A DNA stretch of 22,764 bases from an uncultured Collinsella sp. Its GTDB lineage: Bacteria > Actinomycetota > Coriobacteriia > Coriobacteriales > Coriobacteriaceae. Below the pieces are notes generated by a model that saw only the letters and a program-made list of their open reading frames with translations, had not been told where the DNA came from and did not search any database. The position numbers were made by a program, and so were the translations under genes. Shown piece after piece: positions 5,710-14,230 of the stretch. Every line of letters starts with the position of its first letter. Position 1 is the first letter of the stretch. Location: assembly GCA_905197385.1 (NCBI GenBank), contig CAJJYO010000002.1, positions 1 through 22,764 on the forward strand, written 5' to 3'.

Positions 5710-6924
5710 ATGAAATACGACTTCACTTCAATCATCGACCGCCACGGCATGGACGCCATCGCCGTTGACTCTTGGGGTGAGATCCCCGGTATGGCCCCGA
5801 ACGCACCCGACGAGGGCTTCGACCGCATTCCCATGTGGGTGGCCGACATGAACTTTGCCACGGTGCCCACGGTCCAGGAACACATCATTCAGCGCGCCCA
5901 GCACCCCATGTTTGGCTATTTCAATCCGCGCTCCGAGTATTTCGACCGCATCATCGAATGGCAGAGCCGCCGCAATGGCGTCGAGGGCCTGCGCCCTGAA
6001 CATATCGGTTACGAAAACGGCGTGCTGGGCGGTGTCGTGTCGACGCTGCGCGCGTATGTCCAGCCGGGCGATGCGGTGCTGGTCCACAGCCCCACCTACA
6101 TCGGCTTTACCAAGTCCATTGAGGCCGCGGGCTATCGTATTGTCCATAGCCCGCTTAAGCTCGACGATCAGGGCGTGTGGCGCATGGACTTTGAGGACAT
6201 GGAGTGCAAACTCGCCCAAAACCACATCCATGCCGCGGTGTTCTGCTCGCCGCACAATCCCTGCGGCCGCGTATGGGAGCGCGACGAAATCGAGCGCGCC
6301 ATGGACATCTATCGCCAGCACGATTGCGTGGTGATTTCGGACGAGATTTGGTCCGATATCATCCTGCCGGGGCACAAGCACATCCCGACGCAGTCGGTGA
6401 GCGAGGATGCCCGCATGCGCACGGTTGCCCTCTATGCGCCGAGCAAGACGTTTAACCTGGCGGGCCTTGTCGGCAGCTACCACATTGTCTACAACGAGAC
6501 GCTGCGTGACCGCATCTGCGCCGTGTCCAACAAGACCCACTACAACGAGATGAACGTGCTTTCCATGCATGCGCTTATCGGTGCCTACCAGCCGCAGGGC
6601 TACGAGTGGGTGGACGAGCTCAACCAGGTGCTTGCCGGCAATATCGAGTACTTCTGCGATTACGTGGACGGGCATTTTGAGGGCGTGTCCTATTCGCGTC
6701 CGCAGGGCACGTACATGGTGTTTCTGGACTGCACCGAGTGGTGTCGCGAGCATGGCCGCGATATTCAGTGGCTGCTCGACGAGGGGGCGCGCGTGGGCGT
6801 GGGATATCAGGACGGCCGCCCGTTCCACGGGCCCTGCCACATTCGCGTGAATCTGGCGCTGCCGCTTTCGCGCGTAAAGGAAGCGTGCGACCGCCTGGAC
6901 CGCTACGTTTTTAATGCACGGTAA
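5710..6924 (+). CDS. MalY/PatB-family pyridoxal-phosphate C-S lyase (cystathionine beta-lyase type)
   Basis: This 404-residue fold-type I PLP enzyme belongs to the MalY/PatB branch of class I/II aminotransferases. These usually cleave cystathionine or cysteine to thiol or H2S, pyruvate and ammonia. 'IPMWVADMNFATVP' near residue 40 is the hallmark of this branch. 'NPCGRVW' contacts the cofactor, 'ISDEIWSDI' holds the Asp that pairs with the pyridine nitrogen, and 'YAPSKTFNLAG' carries the Schiff-base Lys246. 'FHGPCHIRVNLALP' near the end holds the carboxylate-binding Arg. Length fits the family. I start at the ATG at 5710, with GGGAG six bases upstream; longer in-frame starts reach into trmO. 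Whether it serves methionine synthesis, cysteine degradation or a MalY-like regulatory role cannot be decided here. Confidence 0.9.
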   Translation: MKYDFTSIIDRHGMDAIAVDSWGEIPGMAPNAPDEGFDRIPMWVADMNFATVPTVQEHIIQRAQHPMFGYFNPRSEYFDRIIEWQSRRNGVEGLRPEHIGYENGVLGGVVSTLRAYVQPGDAVLVHSPTYIGFTKSIEAAGYRIVHSPLKLDDQGVWRMDFEDMECKLAQNHIHAAVFCSPHNPCGRVWERDEIERAMDIYRQHDCVVISDEIWSDIILPGHKHIPTQSVSEDARMRTVALYAPSKTFNLAGLVGSYHIVYNETLRDRICAVSNKTHYNEMNVLSMHALIGAYQPQGYEWVDELNQVLAGNIEYFCDYVDGHFEGVSYSRPQGTYMVFLDCTEWCREHGRDIQWLLDEGARVGVGYQDGRPFHGPCHIRVNLALPLSRVKEACDRLDRYVFNAR

Positions 6925-6939
6925 GTGAGCGCTGCATGC

Positions 6940-6971
6940 GGGGCCTTCTGCCAAGTCGGCTGGAAGGCCCC
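6940..6971 (+). terminator. Hairpin after the C-S lyase, probable terminator
   Basis: A perfect 9-bp GC-rich stem, GGGGCCTTC (6940-6948) with GAAGGCCCC (6963-6971), contains a further GCC/GGC pairing inside the loop. It sits 15 bases after the stop codon and before the next operon. No T-tract follows, so it is a non-canonical terminator at best. Confidence 0.5.
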
Positions 6972-7068
6972 ACATGGTAAAACGTCTGTAGCCATTGGGC
7001 ACTCGTGTGGTTTTGTTTGCTATTATTTTTTACCATTTCAGTCTGTAAACAGGATCGTATGGAGCTCG

Positions 7069-7938
7069 ATGAAAAGGTCCCGTCGCTCGGTTGCCATTTC
7101 GTTGTTTGTTGCGCTTGCGGTAGCGTGCGCCTTTGTCGTAGCGATAGCCGGCTGTTCCGGGTCGAATGGCAGAGCCTCGACGTCTGCATTAGAAGGCCTG
7201 GATGCCTCGCAGGCCAAAGACGACAACCTTAAGACGCTCAACGTCGGCAGCGACCTCTATCCACCGTTTGTGTATACCGACGAGTACGGCGATATCGTTG
7301 GCCTGGATGTCGAGATATTGACCGAGGCTTTGACTCGCATTGGTTACAAGCCAAAATACCAGCTGATCGACTGGGAAAAGAAGAAGGAGCTGCTGGCGAG
7401 CGGCGAACTCGATTGTGTCATGGGCAGCTTTAGTATGACGGGTCGCGAAAACGAATATCGTTGGGCCGGCCCGTACCTTGCGAGCCGCCAGGTGGTCGCG
7501 GTCGATCCCCAGAGCGATATCTACACGCTTGCCGATCTTGAGGATAAGATCGTGGCGGTTCAGTCCACCACCAAGCCCGAGGACATTTTGCTCAATCGCA
7601 TAAATGAAAACGTTCCGCAGATCAAGGAACTCTACAGCTTTTCGGACGGTTCATACCTGAACCCGGCGCTCGTCGAGGGCCTGGTCGACGCTATCGCCGC
7701 GCATGAGTCCTCGTTCCTCACCTACGAAAAAGACTATGGTGTGGCATATCGCATTTTGGATGAGCCGCTGCTAGAGGTCGGTTTGGGCACCGCTTTCGAT
7801 ATCAACGATACGCGTGGCATCGACGTCAAGCTCACTCATGCCTACCAAGAAATGCTTGCCGATGGCACCATGGAACGCCTGGCGTCAAAGTACTTCGATG
7901 ACCCTTCGCCATTTTTGAATATGGAGGGCCTGTCATGA
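7069..7938 (+). CDS. Solute-binding lipoprotein, family 3 (amino-acid-type), coupled to a sensor kinase
   Basis: A 289-residue extracellular lipoprotein. The basic N-terminus 'MKRSRRS' is followed by a hydrophobic stretch and the lipobox 'AIAGC', with lipidation expected on Cys29. The mature part is a family 3 periplasmic-binding fold: 'LNVGSDLYPPFVYTDEYGDIVGLDVEIL' covers the usual ligand-binding start, then 'DCVMGSFSMTGREN' and 'GLGTAFDINDTR' further on. No ABC permease or ATPase is adjacent. Instead the stop overlaps the kinase start in an ATGA (7935-7938), implying translational coupling. I infer that the protein acts as the ligand-sensing partner of that kinase rather than as a transporter component. 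Start ATG 7069 has GGAG at 7061-7064; earlier in-frame starts would put the signal peptide internally. The ligand is not identifiable, though an amino acid is likely. Confidence 0.85.
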   Translation: MKRSRRSVAISLFVALAVACAFVVAIAGCSGSNGRASTSALEGLDASQAKDDNLKTLNVGSDLYPPFVYTDEYGDIVGLDVEILTEALTRIGYKPKYQLIDWEKKKELLASGELDCVMGSFSMTGRENEYRWAGPYLASRQVVAVDPQSDIYTLADLEDKIVAVQSTTKPEDILLNRINENVPQIKELYSFSDGSYLNPALVEGLVDAIAAHESSFLTYEKDYGVAYRILDEPLLEVGLGTAFDINDTRGIDVKLTHAYQEMLADGTMERLASKYFDDPSPFLNMEGLS

Positions 7939-10127
7939 TCGATGCGCCCGACCACGCCGCTCAGGAGCGGGACAATCGTTCGACAGGGGCATGGCTCCTT
8001 GTCGCTCTGCTGGGGATAGCGCTCTCGGTTGTTGCCGGCATGATGAGCTACGATTACACGACGGCCCAAGCCGAGCAGCGCTTTGCCGACGTTGTCGATT
8101 ACGTGGCGACGCAGAGCCTTTCCTACGATGCATTCAACAGCGCCTATACGACCAAAAACCTGATACGCGTTATGGAAATCGCCGGAGAGGCTGCCCGCGA
8201 TATGGAGCGCGACGGTTCGGTGGATAACGCCATGCTGGAGCAATACGCCGACCAGTTCAACGTGAGCGCGCTGATCGTGACGGACGCATCGGGCAATTTG
8301 GTGTCCGAGTCCTCGACGGGCGATGTGGACTACGGGTCGCTCGCTACGTATCTCAAAGAATCACCCGTGCTGGAGGTGGCAGCCCATCCGCTTAAGTCCT
8401 ATACCGCCCGCATCACGCTTGCGGATGATTCGGTCGCAGACATTGGCTGTGTAACCCGGCAGGATGACGAGGGCATCGTTGTCGCAGTAAGGCATCAGAG
8501 CGCGAAGGCAGTTGCAAGCAATACGCTCAAACTGCAGAGCTTGCTTGATGGCTATGAAACCATCGATAGCGGCAATATCGTGATCGAAAGCGACGGCAAG
8601 GTCGTTGCGACCAATGCCGTTGAACCCACTGTATTGGGCGTATTCGATCTGCCTGCGACGGACGTCTTCATTGTCGACGGTATTAAGGATCGATGCCTGG
8701 CCGGTAAGGTCAAATTGATTAATGCCGACGGCGAGTGGTATTTGGGCACATTTGGAAAAGCGCACAAATTCTATGTGTACACCTATGCTCCGGCGCGGCG
8801 TTACTTCGAGGTCGTCGCGGCTGTTGCTGCCGGCGTGCTGGCGCTCTACAGCGGTTTTATAGCCGTTGTTGTGATGGTGCGTCGCCGCGCTGATCGCCGA
8901 CGTTTGACGGACTTGCTGCAGCAGGAGCGCGACTATGGCGACAAGCTGGCAAAGGCGGCGCGTGAGGCCTCGTCTGCCAACTCGGCAAAGACAGAGTTTC
9001 TGCGTCGCATGAGCCACGATCTGCGCACGCCCATCAACGGCATTCGCGGCATGGTCGAGGTTGGCGATGCCAATGCGGACGATCTGCAAAAGCAGACTGA
9101 GTGCCGCTCGAAAATCTGGACGGCATCGGGACTGCTGCTCGACCTTGCCAACGAGGCACTCGATATGAGTCGCCTGGAGAGCGGGCAGGTCGACCTGAAC
9201 CTCGTGCCCACAAATTTGGTGGCACTCAACTGTGAAGTGCGCGATATTCTGGAGCGCCAGGCCGAGGAGCGTCTGGTGACAATTATCTGCGACCAGCAGA
9301 CCCTTAATCATCCCTATGCTCGGGTGAGCGTGACGCACCTCAAGCGCTTGTTGCTCAATATTGCCGGCAATGCCGTCAAGTACAACCGCCAGGGCGGCTA
9401 TGTTCGCCTGGTGTGCCGCGGGGTGGAGCCAGCGGATGGCGCCCCCGTCTATGAATACACGATCGCCGACAACGGTATTGGCATGAGCGAGGAGTTCCAA
9501 CAGCACCTCTACGAGCCGTTTTGCCGCGAGGAGCAACAGGTGGAAGGCGCCTCATCGGGAACTGGCCTGGGCGCGCCTATCGCAAAACAGTTAGTCGAGC
9601 TTATGGGCGGAACCATGAGTTTTACGAGCGTCTTGGGGCAGGGGACGACGTTTACCATCCGCCTGCCGTTCGAGAAATGCAAACGCTCCGAGATTCCTCA
9701 GGCAGTTCGCGCGGATGCGGGCGATGGCGATGCGCTCCAGGGCTTGCACGTTTTGCTCGTAGAGGATAACGATCTGAATGCCGAGATCGCGCAGTTTACG
9801 CTCAGCCGTGCCGGTGCCGTCGTGACGCATGCTAAGGATGGCGAGTCTGCCGTTGAGGCGTTTGCCGCGAGCGCACCGCACGAGTACGACGTGGTGTTGA
9901 TGGACATCATGATGCCCGGTATCGATGGCCTTGAGGCCACGCGTCGAATTCGAGCACTCGATCGCGAGGATGCCGCGATCACGCCGATTATCGCCGTGAG
10001 TGCCAATGCCTTTGCCGACGACCGCAGACTTTCGCGCGAGGCGGGCATGGACGCGCACCTGAGTAAACCCGTGAGCTCGCAGGAGCTCGTTGAGGCGCTT
10101 GCGCACATAGCCGCCGACGCTTCATAA
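7935..10127 (+). CDS. Hybrid sensor histidine kinase with C-terminal receiver domain
   Basis: A 730-residue membrane kinase. TM1 is about residues 18-38 and TM2 about 290-315, enclosing a roughly 250-residue extracytoplasmic sensor domain that looks dCache-like. The HisKA domain has the phospho-accepting His361 in 'RMSHDLRTPING'. The ATPase domain shows an N-box ('NIAGNAVKYN'), G1 ('DNGIGMS') and G2 ('GTGLGAP'). The receiver domain ('VLLVEDNDLNAEIAQ') has phospho-acceptor Asp657 in 'LMDIMMPG' and the switch Lys in 'LSKP'. There is no Hpt or DNA-binding output, so a partner must act downstream and is not in this window. Its start overlaps the lipoprotein stop by four bases. It may sense through its own sensor domain, through the bound lipoprotein, or both. 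Confidence 0.92.
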   Translation: MIDAPDHAAQERDNRSTGAWLLVALLGIALSVVAGMMSYDYTTAQAEQRFADVVDYVATQSLSYDAFNSAYTTKNLIRVMEIAGEAARDMERDGSVDNAMLEQYADQFNVSALIVTDASGNLVSESSTGDVDYGSLATYLKESPVLEVAAHPLKSYTARITLADDSVADIGCVTRQDDEGIVVAVRHQSAKAVASNTLKLQSLLDGYETIDSGNIVIESDGKVVATNAVEPTVLGVFDLPATDVFIVDGIKDRCLAGKVKLINADGEWYLGTFGKAHKFYVYTYAPARRYFEVVAAVAAGVLALYSGFIAVVVMVRRRADRRRLTDLLQQERDYGDKLAKAAREASSANSAKTEFLRRMSHDLRTPINGIRGMVEVGDANADDLQKQTECRSKIWTASGLLLDLANEALDMSRLESGQVDLNLVPTNLVALNCEVRDILERQAEERLVTIICDQQTLNHPYARVSVTHLKRLLLNIAGNAVKYNRQGGYVRLVCRGVEPADGAPVYEYTIADNGIGMSEEFQQHLYEPFCREEQQVEGASSGTGLGAPIAKQLVELMGGTMSFTSVLGQGTTFTIRLPFEKCKRSEIPQAVRADAGDGDALQGLHVLLVEDNDLNAEIAQFTLSRAGAVVTHAKDGESAVEAFAASAPHEYDVVLMDIMMPGIDGLEATRRIRALDREDAAITPIIAVSANAFADDRRLSREAGMDAHLSKPVSSQELVEALAHIAADAS

Positions 10128-10129
10128 GC

Positions 10130-10169
10130 ATATGGCCCGGTTCCAAGGTGGGTTGGAACCGGGCCATAT
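10130..10169. terminator. Strong bidirectional terminator hairpin between convergent operons
   Basis: A perfect 17-bp inverted repeat (10130-10146 with 10153-10169, core GGCCCGGTTCC / GGAACCGGGCC) has a 6-base loop. It lies two bases past the hybrid kinase stop and 28 bases past the oppositely oriented flavoprotein stop. T-rich tails are weak on both sides, but the stem is the most stable in the window apart from the repeats. Confidence 0.75.
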
Positions 10170-10197
10170 TGCCATTTGTGACGTCTGTTCTCAAGGC

Positions 10198-10677
10198 TTA
10201 CTTTTCCTGAATCTGCTTGCCGCAGAGATGCTCAATCGTAATCTCGTAGAGCTGGACGCCCTTAATGTCCTTGGCGATTTCCTCTTCGACTTCCTCGGCA
10301 GAAGGGTAGTACTTAAGCGCGAGCTGGCGGACTTTATCCTCGATAAACGCGGGGGTGTCATTCGCCAGGCGACAGCGGCCAAAGATCACGGTACTCATAA
10401 CGTAGGGAGCCCAGTCGCCGTCCTGGTACCACTCGTTGCCGTATACGGTAAAGCAGACCTTGTCATCGCGCTTGAGTGCGTCGACCTTGTGGCCGGCTTT
10501 GGCGCCATGGAAATAGATCTTGTCGTGCTCGGCGTCAAAGAAGTAGTTGACGGGAATGGCGTACGGGTAGCCATCGTCGCCGTTGACGGCAAAGACGCCG
10601 CGCTTGCAGGTGGCGAGCAGTTTGCGCGCTTCCTCGTCGGTGATAGCGCGTTTCTTTCGACGTAAGGGCCTAAACAT
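10198..10677 (-). CDS. Pyridoxamine 5'-phosphate oxidase-like / NimA-like flavoprotein
   Basis: A 159-residue protein of the FMN-binding split-barrel superfamily, in the branch annotated as NimA-like or pyridoxamine 5'-phosphate oxidase family. Features are an N-terminal 'RRKKRAITDEEARKLL' helix, 'GYPYAIPVNYFFD' at 37-48, and the FMN-phosphate-binding 'YFHGAKAGHKVDALKRDDKVCFTV' region at 55-78. Some members reduce 5-nitroimidazoles to amines, while most have unknown native substrates; drug resistance should not be assumed. The start ATG at 10677 has AAGGAAG six bases upstream; a longer in-frame reading to 10716 lacks a ribosome site. The BvgS-like kinase gene ends 42 bases upstream on the same strand, so it may be co-transcribed with, and redox-related to, that sensor. 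Confidence 0.85.
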   Translation of the reverse strand: MFRPLRRKKRAITDEEARKLLATCKRGVFAVNGDDGYPYAIPVNYFFDAEHDKIYFHGAKAGHKVDALKRDDKVCFTVYGNEWYQDGDWAPYVMSTVIFGRCRLANDTPAFIEDKVRQLALKYYPSAEEVEEEIAKDIKGVQLYEITIEHLCGKQIQEK

Positions 10678-10719
10678 CGTTGGCTTCCTTTCTGGTCGTG
10701 CGTAGTGGTTGAGCACAAA

Positions 10720-13524
10720 CTATAGCGAAATGGATCCGTTTTTCTTGATGCGGGCGAGTATGTTTTTGAGCTTGTTAAAGTCGAGCGGTTTGGACAGATG
10801 GGCGTTCATGCCGGCATCGTGTGCCGCCTGGGCGTCTTCGGCAAAGGCGTTGGCGGTGAGCGCGATGATGGGGATATCGGCTGCATCGACCTTCTCGCTC
10901 AGACGAATCGCGCGGGTTGCCTCGTAGCCGTCCATGTCCGGCATCATAATGTCCATCAGGATCGCGTCGAAGCTGCCGGCGGGATGCGATAGGTACAGAT
11001 CGACGACTTCGTTGCCGTTGGCGGCGCGGGTGACCACGACGCCCTCGGATTCTAACAGCGCCTGGGCAATCTCGGCATTCAATTCGTTGTCTTCGGCGAG
11101 CAGCACGTTCATGTTGGCAAGCGAGCAGTCGAGCGCCTTCTCGACCGTATCCGTCCGCGCCTGGGGGTTCTTGTCGATATCGAGCGGAATTTCCACGTAG
11201 AACGTGGTGCCCACATGGAGCTCGCTGGTGACTTCGATGGTGCCGCCCATCAGTTCAATAAGCGACTTGACGATTGGCATGCCCATGCCGGTTCCTTGGA
11301 ACTTGCTGCGCGCATCGTCACCTTCTTGGGCAAACGGCTCATAGATATGCTTTAAAAACTTGGGAGCCATGCCAATGCCGGTATCCGAAACGCTAAAGCA
11401 AAAGAGCGCGCGCCCGTTATCGAGTGGCTTGGTCTTTGAGCTAAAGGTGACGGAGCCGCTGTGCTTGTTGTACTTAATGCTGTTGTCTAACAGGTTGATC
11501 ATGATCTGTCGGATATGGGTGGGACTGCCGATCATGTATGGCCCCGTGGCGTACGGCAGACTATTGTCCTGCATTGTGATGCCGTTACTGGACGCGCGGA
11601 GCTTGCACAGCACCAGTGTATCGTCACAGAGCTCTTTGAGGTTAAAAGGCGCACGCTCCAGTGTTAGCTTGCGGTCTTCGATTTTGCCCATCTCGAGGAT
11701 GTCGTTGATCAGCGAGAGCAGGTGATTGGCGGCAACGCGCGCCTTGGCACGGCTCTCGCGGGCGACTTGCATGTCGCCTTCCTTCAATTCCTCGATCTCG
11801 ATAAGGCCCAGGATACCGTTGAGCGGCGTACGGATGTCGTGGCTCATGCGCGTGAGGAATGCCGTCTTAGCGGCGTTGGCAGCATCGGCTTTTTTGCGCT
11901 CGGTTCGAGCGCGCACGAGCGCCCAGATGAGCAGGACGATGCCGACCGACAACATACCGATGAGGGTAGCTGCAATGGCGGTGCGGTTGCGATAAAGGAA
12001 TTGAAGCGTGTTGGATTCCTGGGCCGTGTACGACGTGGAGGAGAAATTGCTTGCGGAGAGCGATTCTCCGGCATTGATGATGCCCTTGTTGATGATTCCC
12101 AACAGCTCGGGTTTTCCGCGCGAAATCCAGCACGAGAGCTCACAGGTGTCAGGGAGCTCGGTCGTCTCGCAGTCCTCGAGATCGTAACGGTCACCGATGG
12201 TTTTTACGCGTGAACTGGGAGCGACGATGCAGTGCGCCGTTCCCTTCCTGAGGGCGTCGAACGCTTCATCGTCGGATTGGTATTCGGTTACGGTCGCTGT
12301 GGGGAACAGACTTTCAAGTGCATTTTTGTTGACAAACGATGATTTGGTACAGGCGATGTTCTGAAGGTTTTTGTTCAGGTTGCTGCCGGTGTGGATAGCG
12401 GTGAGGGATATGGTTCCCAACGATACCGACTGCACAACGCCTGTTTGCTCGGCAAACCAGTAATCTCGGTATACCGGCAGCGCAACGTCTATGCTTTCCT
12501 TTGACAGGGCCTTTGACATCATCTTGTAGCTATCAAAGGCGACGGTTTTGACCGTAATGCCAAATTTATCGTGTAGCGTCGTCGCAAGCGATGCGAGCGA
12601 GCCTTCCATTTCGCCGTCTTCGTTCTCGTTGCAGTAGGGGAGTTTGCCCGTAATGTAGCCGAGCGTGATGGTGTTGTCATTTGCTTTGAGCCAGGAACGT
12701 TCGGGTCCGTTGAGCGATGATGAGCCGCTGTTTTGGGTCGAGTAGTGAGATTTTACTTCGTCGTTATAGCGTGGGTTGACACGGGCGATTGCCGTCATGG
12801 CAGCATTGATGTCGTCCATCAGGTCGGGGCGGCTTTTGGGAACGGCAAAGTAGTAGTCGTTCGAACCAATGTAGAACATGGGGGAGGCATTGGGCGACGA
12901 GATTGTGTCGTTCATGATGACGGCATCGACTTCGTCGTTTGCGAGCGCGTCAAAGAGATCGGATCCTCCGTCATACTCCTTGTATGTGCAGGCGATTCCT
13001 TCGCTGGCGAGCCATTGCTGGCCAACGAAGGTTTGCATGACGTCGGGGTTGCAACCGATAGTGAGACCCTGGAGTGCTTGAGGGTCACCCTTTGCAAGGT
13101 CGTCACGGTCGGGCCTGGCGTAGATGTAGTAGCGCTCGGTGCCCTCGGGGTTCGAGGAAAAGAGCAGCTTTTGGGCACGTTCCTCGGAGTAGGAGATGTT
13201 GGGCATGAGGTCGATCTCGCCTGCCTCGAGCATGTCCATAAGCTCGGTGAAGGTGCCGGAGACGTATTCGTACCGCCAGCCGGACGTGTAGTACGACAGG
13301 GTCTGGAGGTACTCGTAACCCCATCCCGAGAGACGCTCGCCGGGGGTGCCGTCCTGGAAGCCCTCGTTGCTGACGAGCCAGCCGACGCGGACCGTCTTGA
13401 CTTGCTGATCGGTATTGGCGGCATAGGCGGGGGCGGGCATGATGGTGCTCAGTACGGCGAGCGCAGCAAGCGCGACGGCCAGGGTGCGATATATAACTGA
13501 ACGAAGGACAGTGGCAGCTCTCAC
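10720..13524 (-). CDS. BvgS-like hybrid histidine kinase with two fused solute-binding domains
   Basis: A 934-residue one-protein sensor. It has a signal peptide to about residue 35 ('STIMPAPAYA') and two tandem family 3 solute-binding domains (about 45-260 and 285-490). One TM follows at about 515-538. HisKA has His562 in 'RMSHDIRTPLNG'. The ATPase domain has N-box 'NLLDNSIKYN', G1 'DTGIGM' and G2 'GTGMGMP'. The C-terminal receiver has Asp858 in 'LMDIMMPDMDG' and the Lys of 'LSKP'. BvgS and EvgS share this Venus-flytrap layout but add PAS and/or Hpt parts that are absent here. I prefer the GTG at 13524, which has AGGA six bases upstream, over the TTG at 13530, where the same AGGA would abut the codon. 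No cognate response regulator lies nearby. The NimA-like gene follows on the same strand. Confidence 0.9.
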   Translation of the reverse strand: MRAATVLRSVIYRTLAVALAALAVLSTIMPAPAYAANTDQQVKTVRVGWLVSNEGFQDGTPGERLSGWGYEYLQTLSYYTSGWRYEYVSGTFTELMDMLEAGEIDLMPNISYSEERAQKLLFSSNPEGTERYYIYARPDRDDLAKGDPQALQGLTIGCNPDVMQTFVGQQWLASEGIACTYKEYDGGSDLFDALANDEVDAVIMNDTISSPNASPMFYIGSNDYYFAVPKSRPDLMDDINAAMTAIARVNPRYNDEVKSHYSTQNSGSSSLNGPERSWLKANDNTITLGYITGKLPYCNENEDGEMEGSLASLATTLHDKFGITVKTVAFDSYKMMSKALSKESIDVALPVYRDYWFAEQTGVVQSVSLGTISLTAIHTGSNLNKNLQNIACTKSSFVNKNALESLFPTATVTEYQSDDEAFDALRKGTAHCIVAPSSRVKTIGDRYDLEDCETTELPDTCELSCWISRGKPELLGIINKGIINAGESLSASNFSSTSYTAQESNTLQFLYRNRTAIAATLIGMLSVGIVLLIWALVRARTERKKADAANAAKTAFLTRMSHDIRTPLNGILGLIEIEELKEGDMQVARESRAKARVAANHLLSLINDILEMGKIEDRKLTLERAPFNLKELCDDTLVLCKLRASSNGITMQDNSLPYATGPYMIGSPTHIRQIMINLLDNSIKYNKHSGSVTFSSKTKPLDNGRALFCFSVSDTGIGMAPKFLKHIYEPFAQEGDDARSKFQGTGMGMPIVKSLIELMGGTIEVTSELHVGTTFYVEIPLDIDKNPQARTDTVEKALDCSLANMNVLLAEDNELNAEIAQALLESEGVVVTRAANGNEVVDLYLSHPAGSFDAILMDIMMPDMDGYEATRAIRLSEKVDAADIPIIALTANAFAEDAQAAHDAGMNAHLSKPLDFNKLKNILARIKKNGSISL

Positions 13525-13616
13525 ATGCAATCCTAACGAATCGAGACATTACCGCATAAGGATACCAGCTCAGCCTGCCCAGTCGGCAGCTGTACCGCTA
13601 AACGCTCCCGCCCGGC

Positions 13617-13699
13617 AGTCATTGGGGACGTTCTTAAACGGCTAGTCATTGGGGACGTTCTTGTTTGACTAGTCATTTAAGAACGTCCCCAATGACTAG
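13617..13699. repeat. GGGGACGTTCTT repeat family, copy 2: 27-bp tandem units ending in a palindrome
   Basis: AGTCATT begins at 13617, 13644 and 13671, exactly 27 bp apart. The first two units continue as direct copies (TTGGGGACGTTCTT); the third turns into the reverse complement, so 13642-13662 pairs perfectly over 21 bp with 13679-13699. It belongs to the same family as the repeat at 3521-3586. It lies in the 244-base gap between the divergent BvgS-like kinase and the channel gene. The kinase-proximal part of that gap (13525-13610) shows nothing clear. Confidence 0.75.
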
Positions 13700-13722
13700 T
13701 TCCGTTTGCGGGGGAGGCGTGG

Positions 13723-13728
13723 GACAAT
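13723..13728 (+). promoter_or_regulatory. Possible -10 element of the channel gene
   Basis: GACAAT lies 40 bases before the ATG at 13769, immediately downstream of the palindromic repeat. Only a poor -35 (TTCCGT, 13700-13705) is found at 17 bp. Weak call. Confidence 0.25.
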
Positions 13729-13768
13729 ACCGAGCGAATGTGATTGGTTGTCCGTGGAAAGGGTCGCG

Positions 13769-14194
13769 ATGAAAAAGCTCAAGACGCTTGCCGACGTGTT
13801 GCGCCAGGCTGGCTTTGCACGCATCACGGGCCTGTTTCTTATCTTTTACCTGCTGTGCTCGACGGCTGTCTGGCTGTCCGAGCCTACGACCCTCACCTTT
13901 GGCGATGGACTTTGGTTTAGCTTTGAGACGGTCTCGACCATCGGCTTTGGCGACATTCCGGCCGAAACACCGGTTGCCCGCGCTATTACCGTCGTCTTGA
14001 GCGTTATCAGCATCTTCTACATCGCCATGCTCACGGGCGTGGCGGTGAACTACTGCAATACGCTTATCAAGATGCGTCAAAAGGACACCATGGCGCGTTT
14101 TATGGATGATTTGGAGCATTTGGAAGAGCTCGATCGCGTCGAGCTTGCCGATCTTTCGCGTCGCGTGCGCGAGTATCGTCGACGCCAGCGCTAA
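13769..14194 (+). CDS. Two-TM potassium-channel-type pore protein
   Basis: A 141-residue membrane protein with the minimal ion-channel (Ion_trans_2) layout. TM1 is about 18-36, the pore helix and selectivity filter lie at about 48-62, and TM2 is about 71-95. The filter reads TIGFGD (57-62) where classic K+ channels have TVGYGD, a common variant. The C-terminal 45 residues are charged and helical ('LEHLEELDRVELADLSRRVREY'), suggesting a coiled-coil that assembles the tetramer; no RCK/TrkA-N gating domain is present. The ATG at 13769 follows GGAAAGGG. The LOG-family gene begins 36 bases downstream and is probably co-transcribed. K+ conduction is an inference from the filter. Confidence 0.85.
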   Translation: MKKLKTLADVLRQAGFARITGLFLIFYLLCSTAVWLSEPTTLTFGDGLWFSFETVSTIGFGDIPAETPVARAITVVLSVISIFYIAMLTGVAVNYCNTLIKMRQKDTMARFMDDLEHLEELDRVELADLSRRVREYRRRQR

Positions 14195-14230
14195 AACGGG
14201 CGCCGCGCGTCACGATAAGGGGGACTGAAT

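Noticed and set aside
10132..10665. 177-codon open frame opposite the NimA-like gene
   Set aside because: It begins inside the terminator hairpin and is antisense to a well-supported gene with its own ribosome site.
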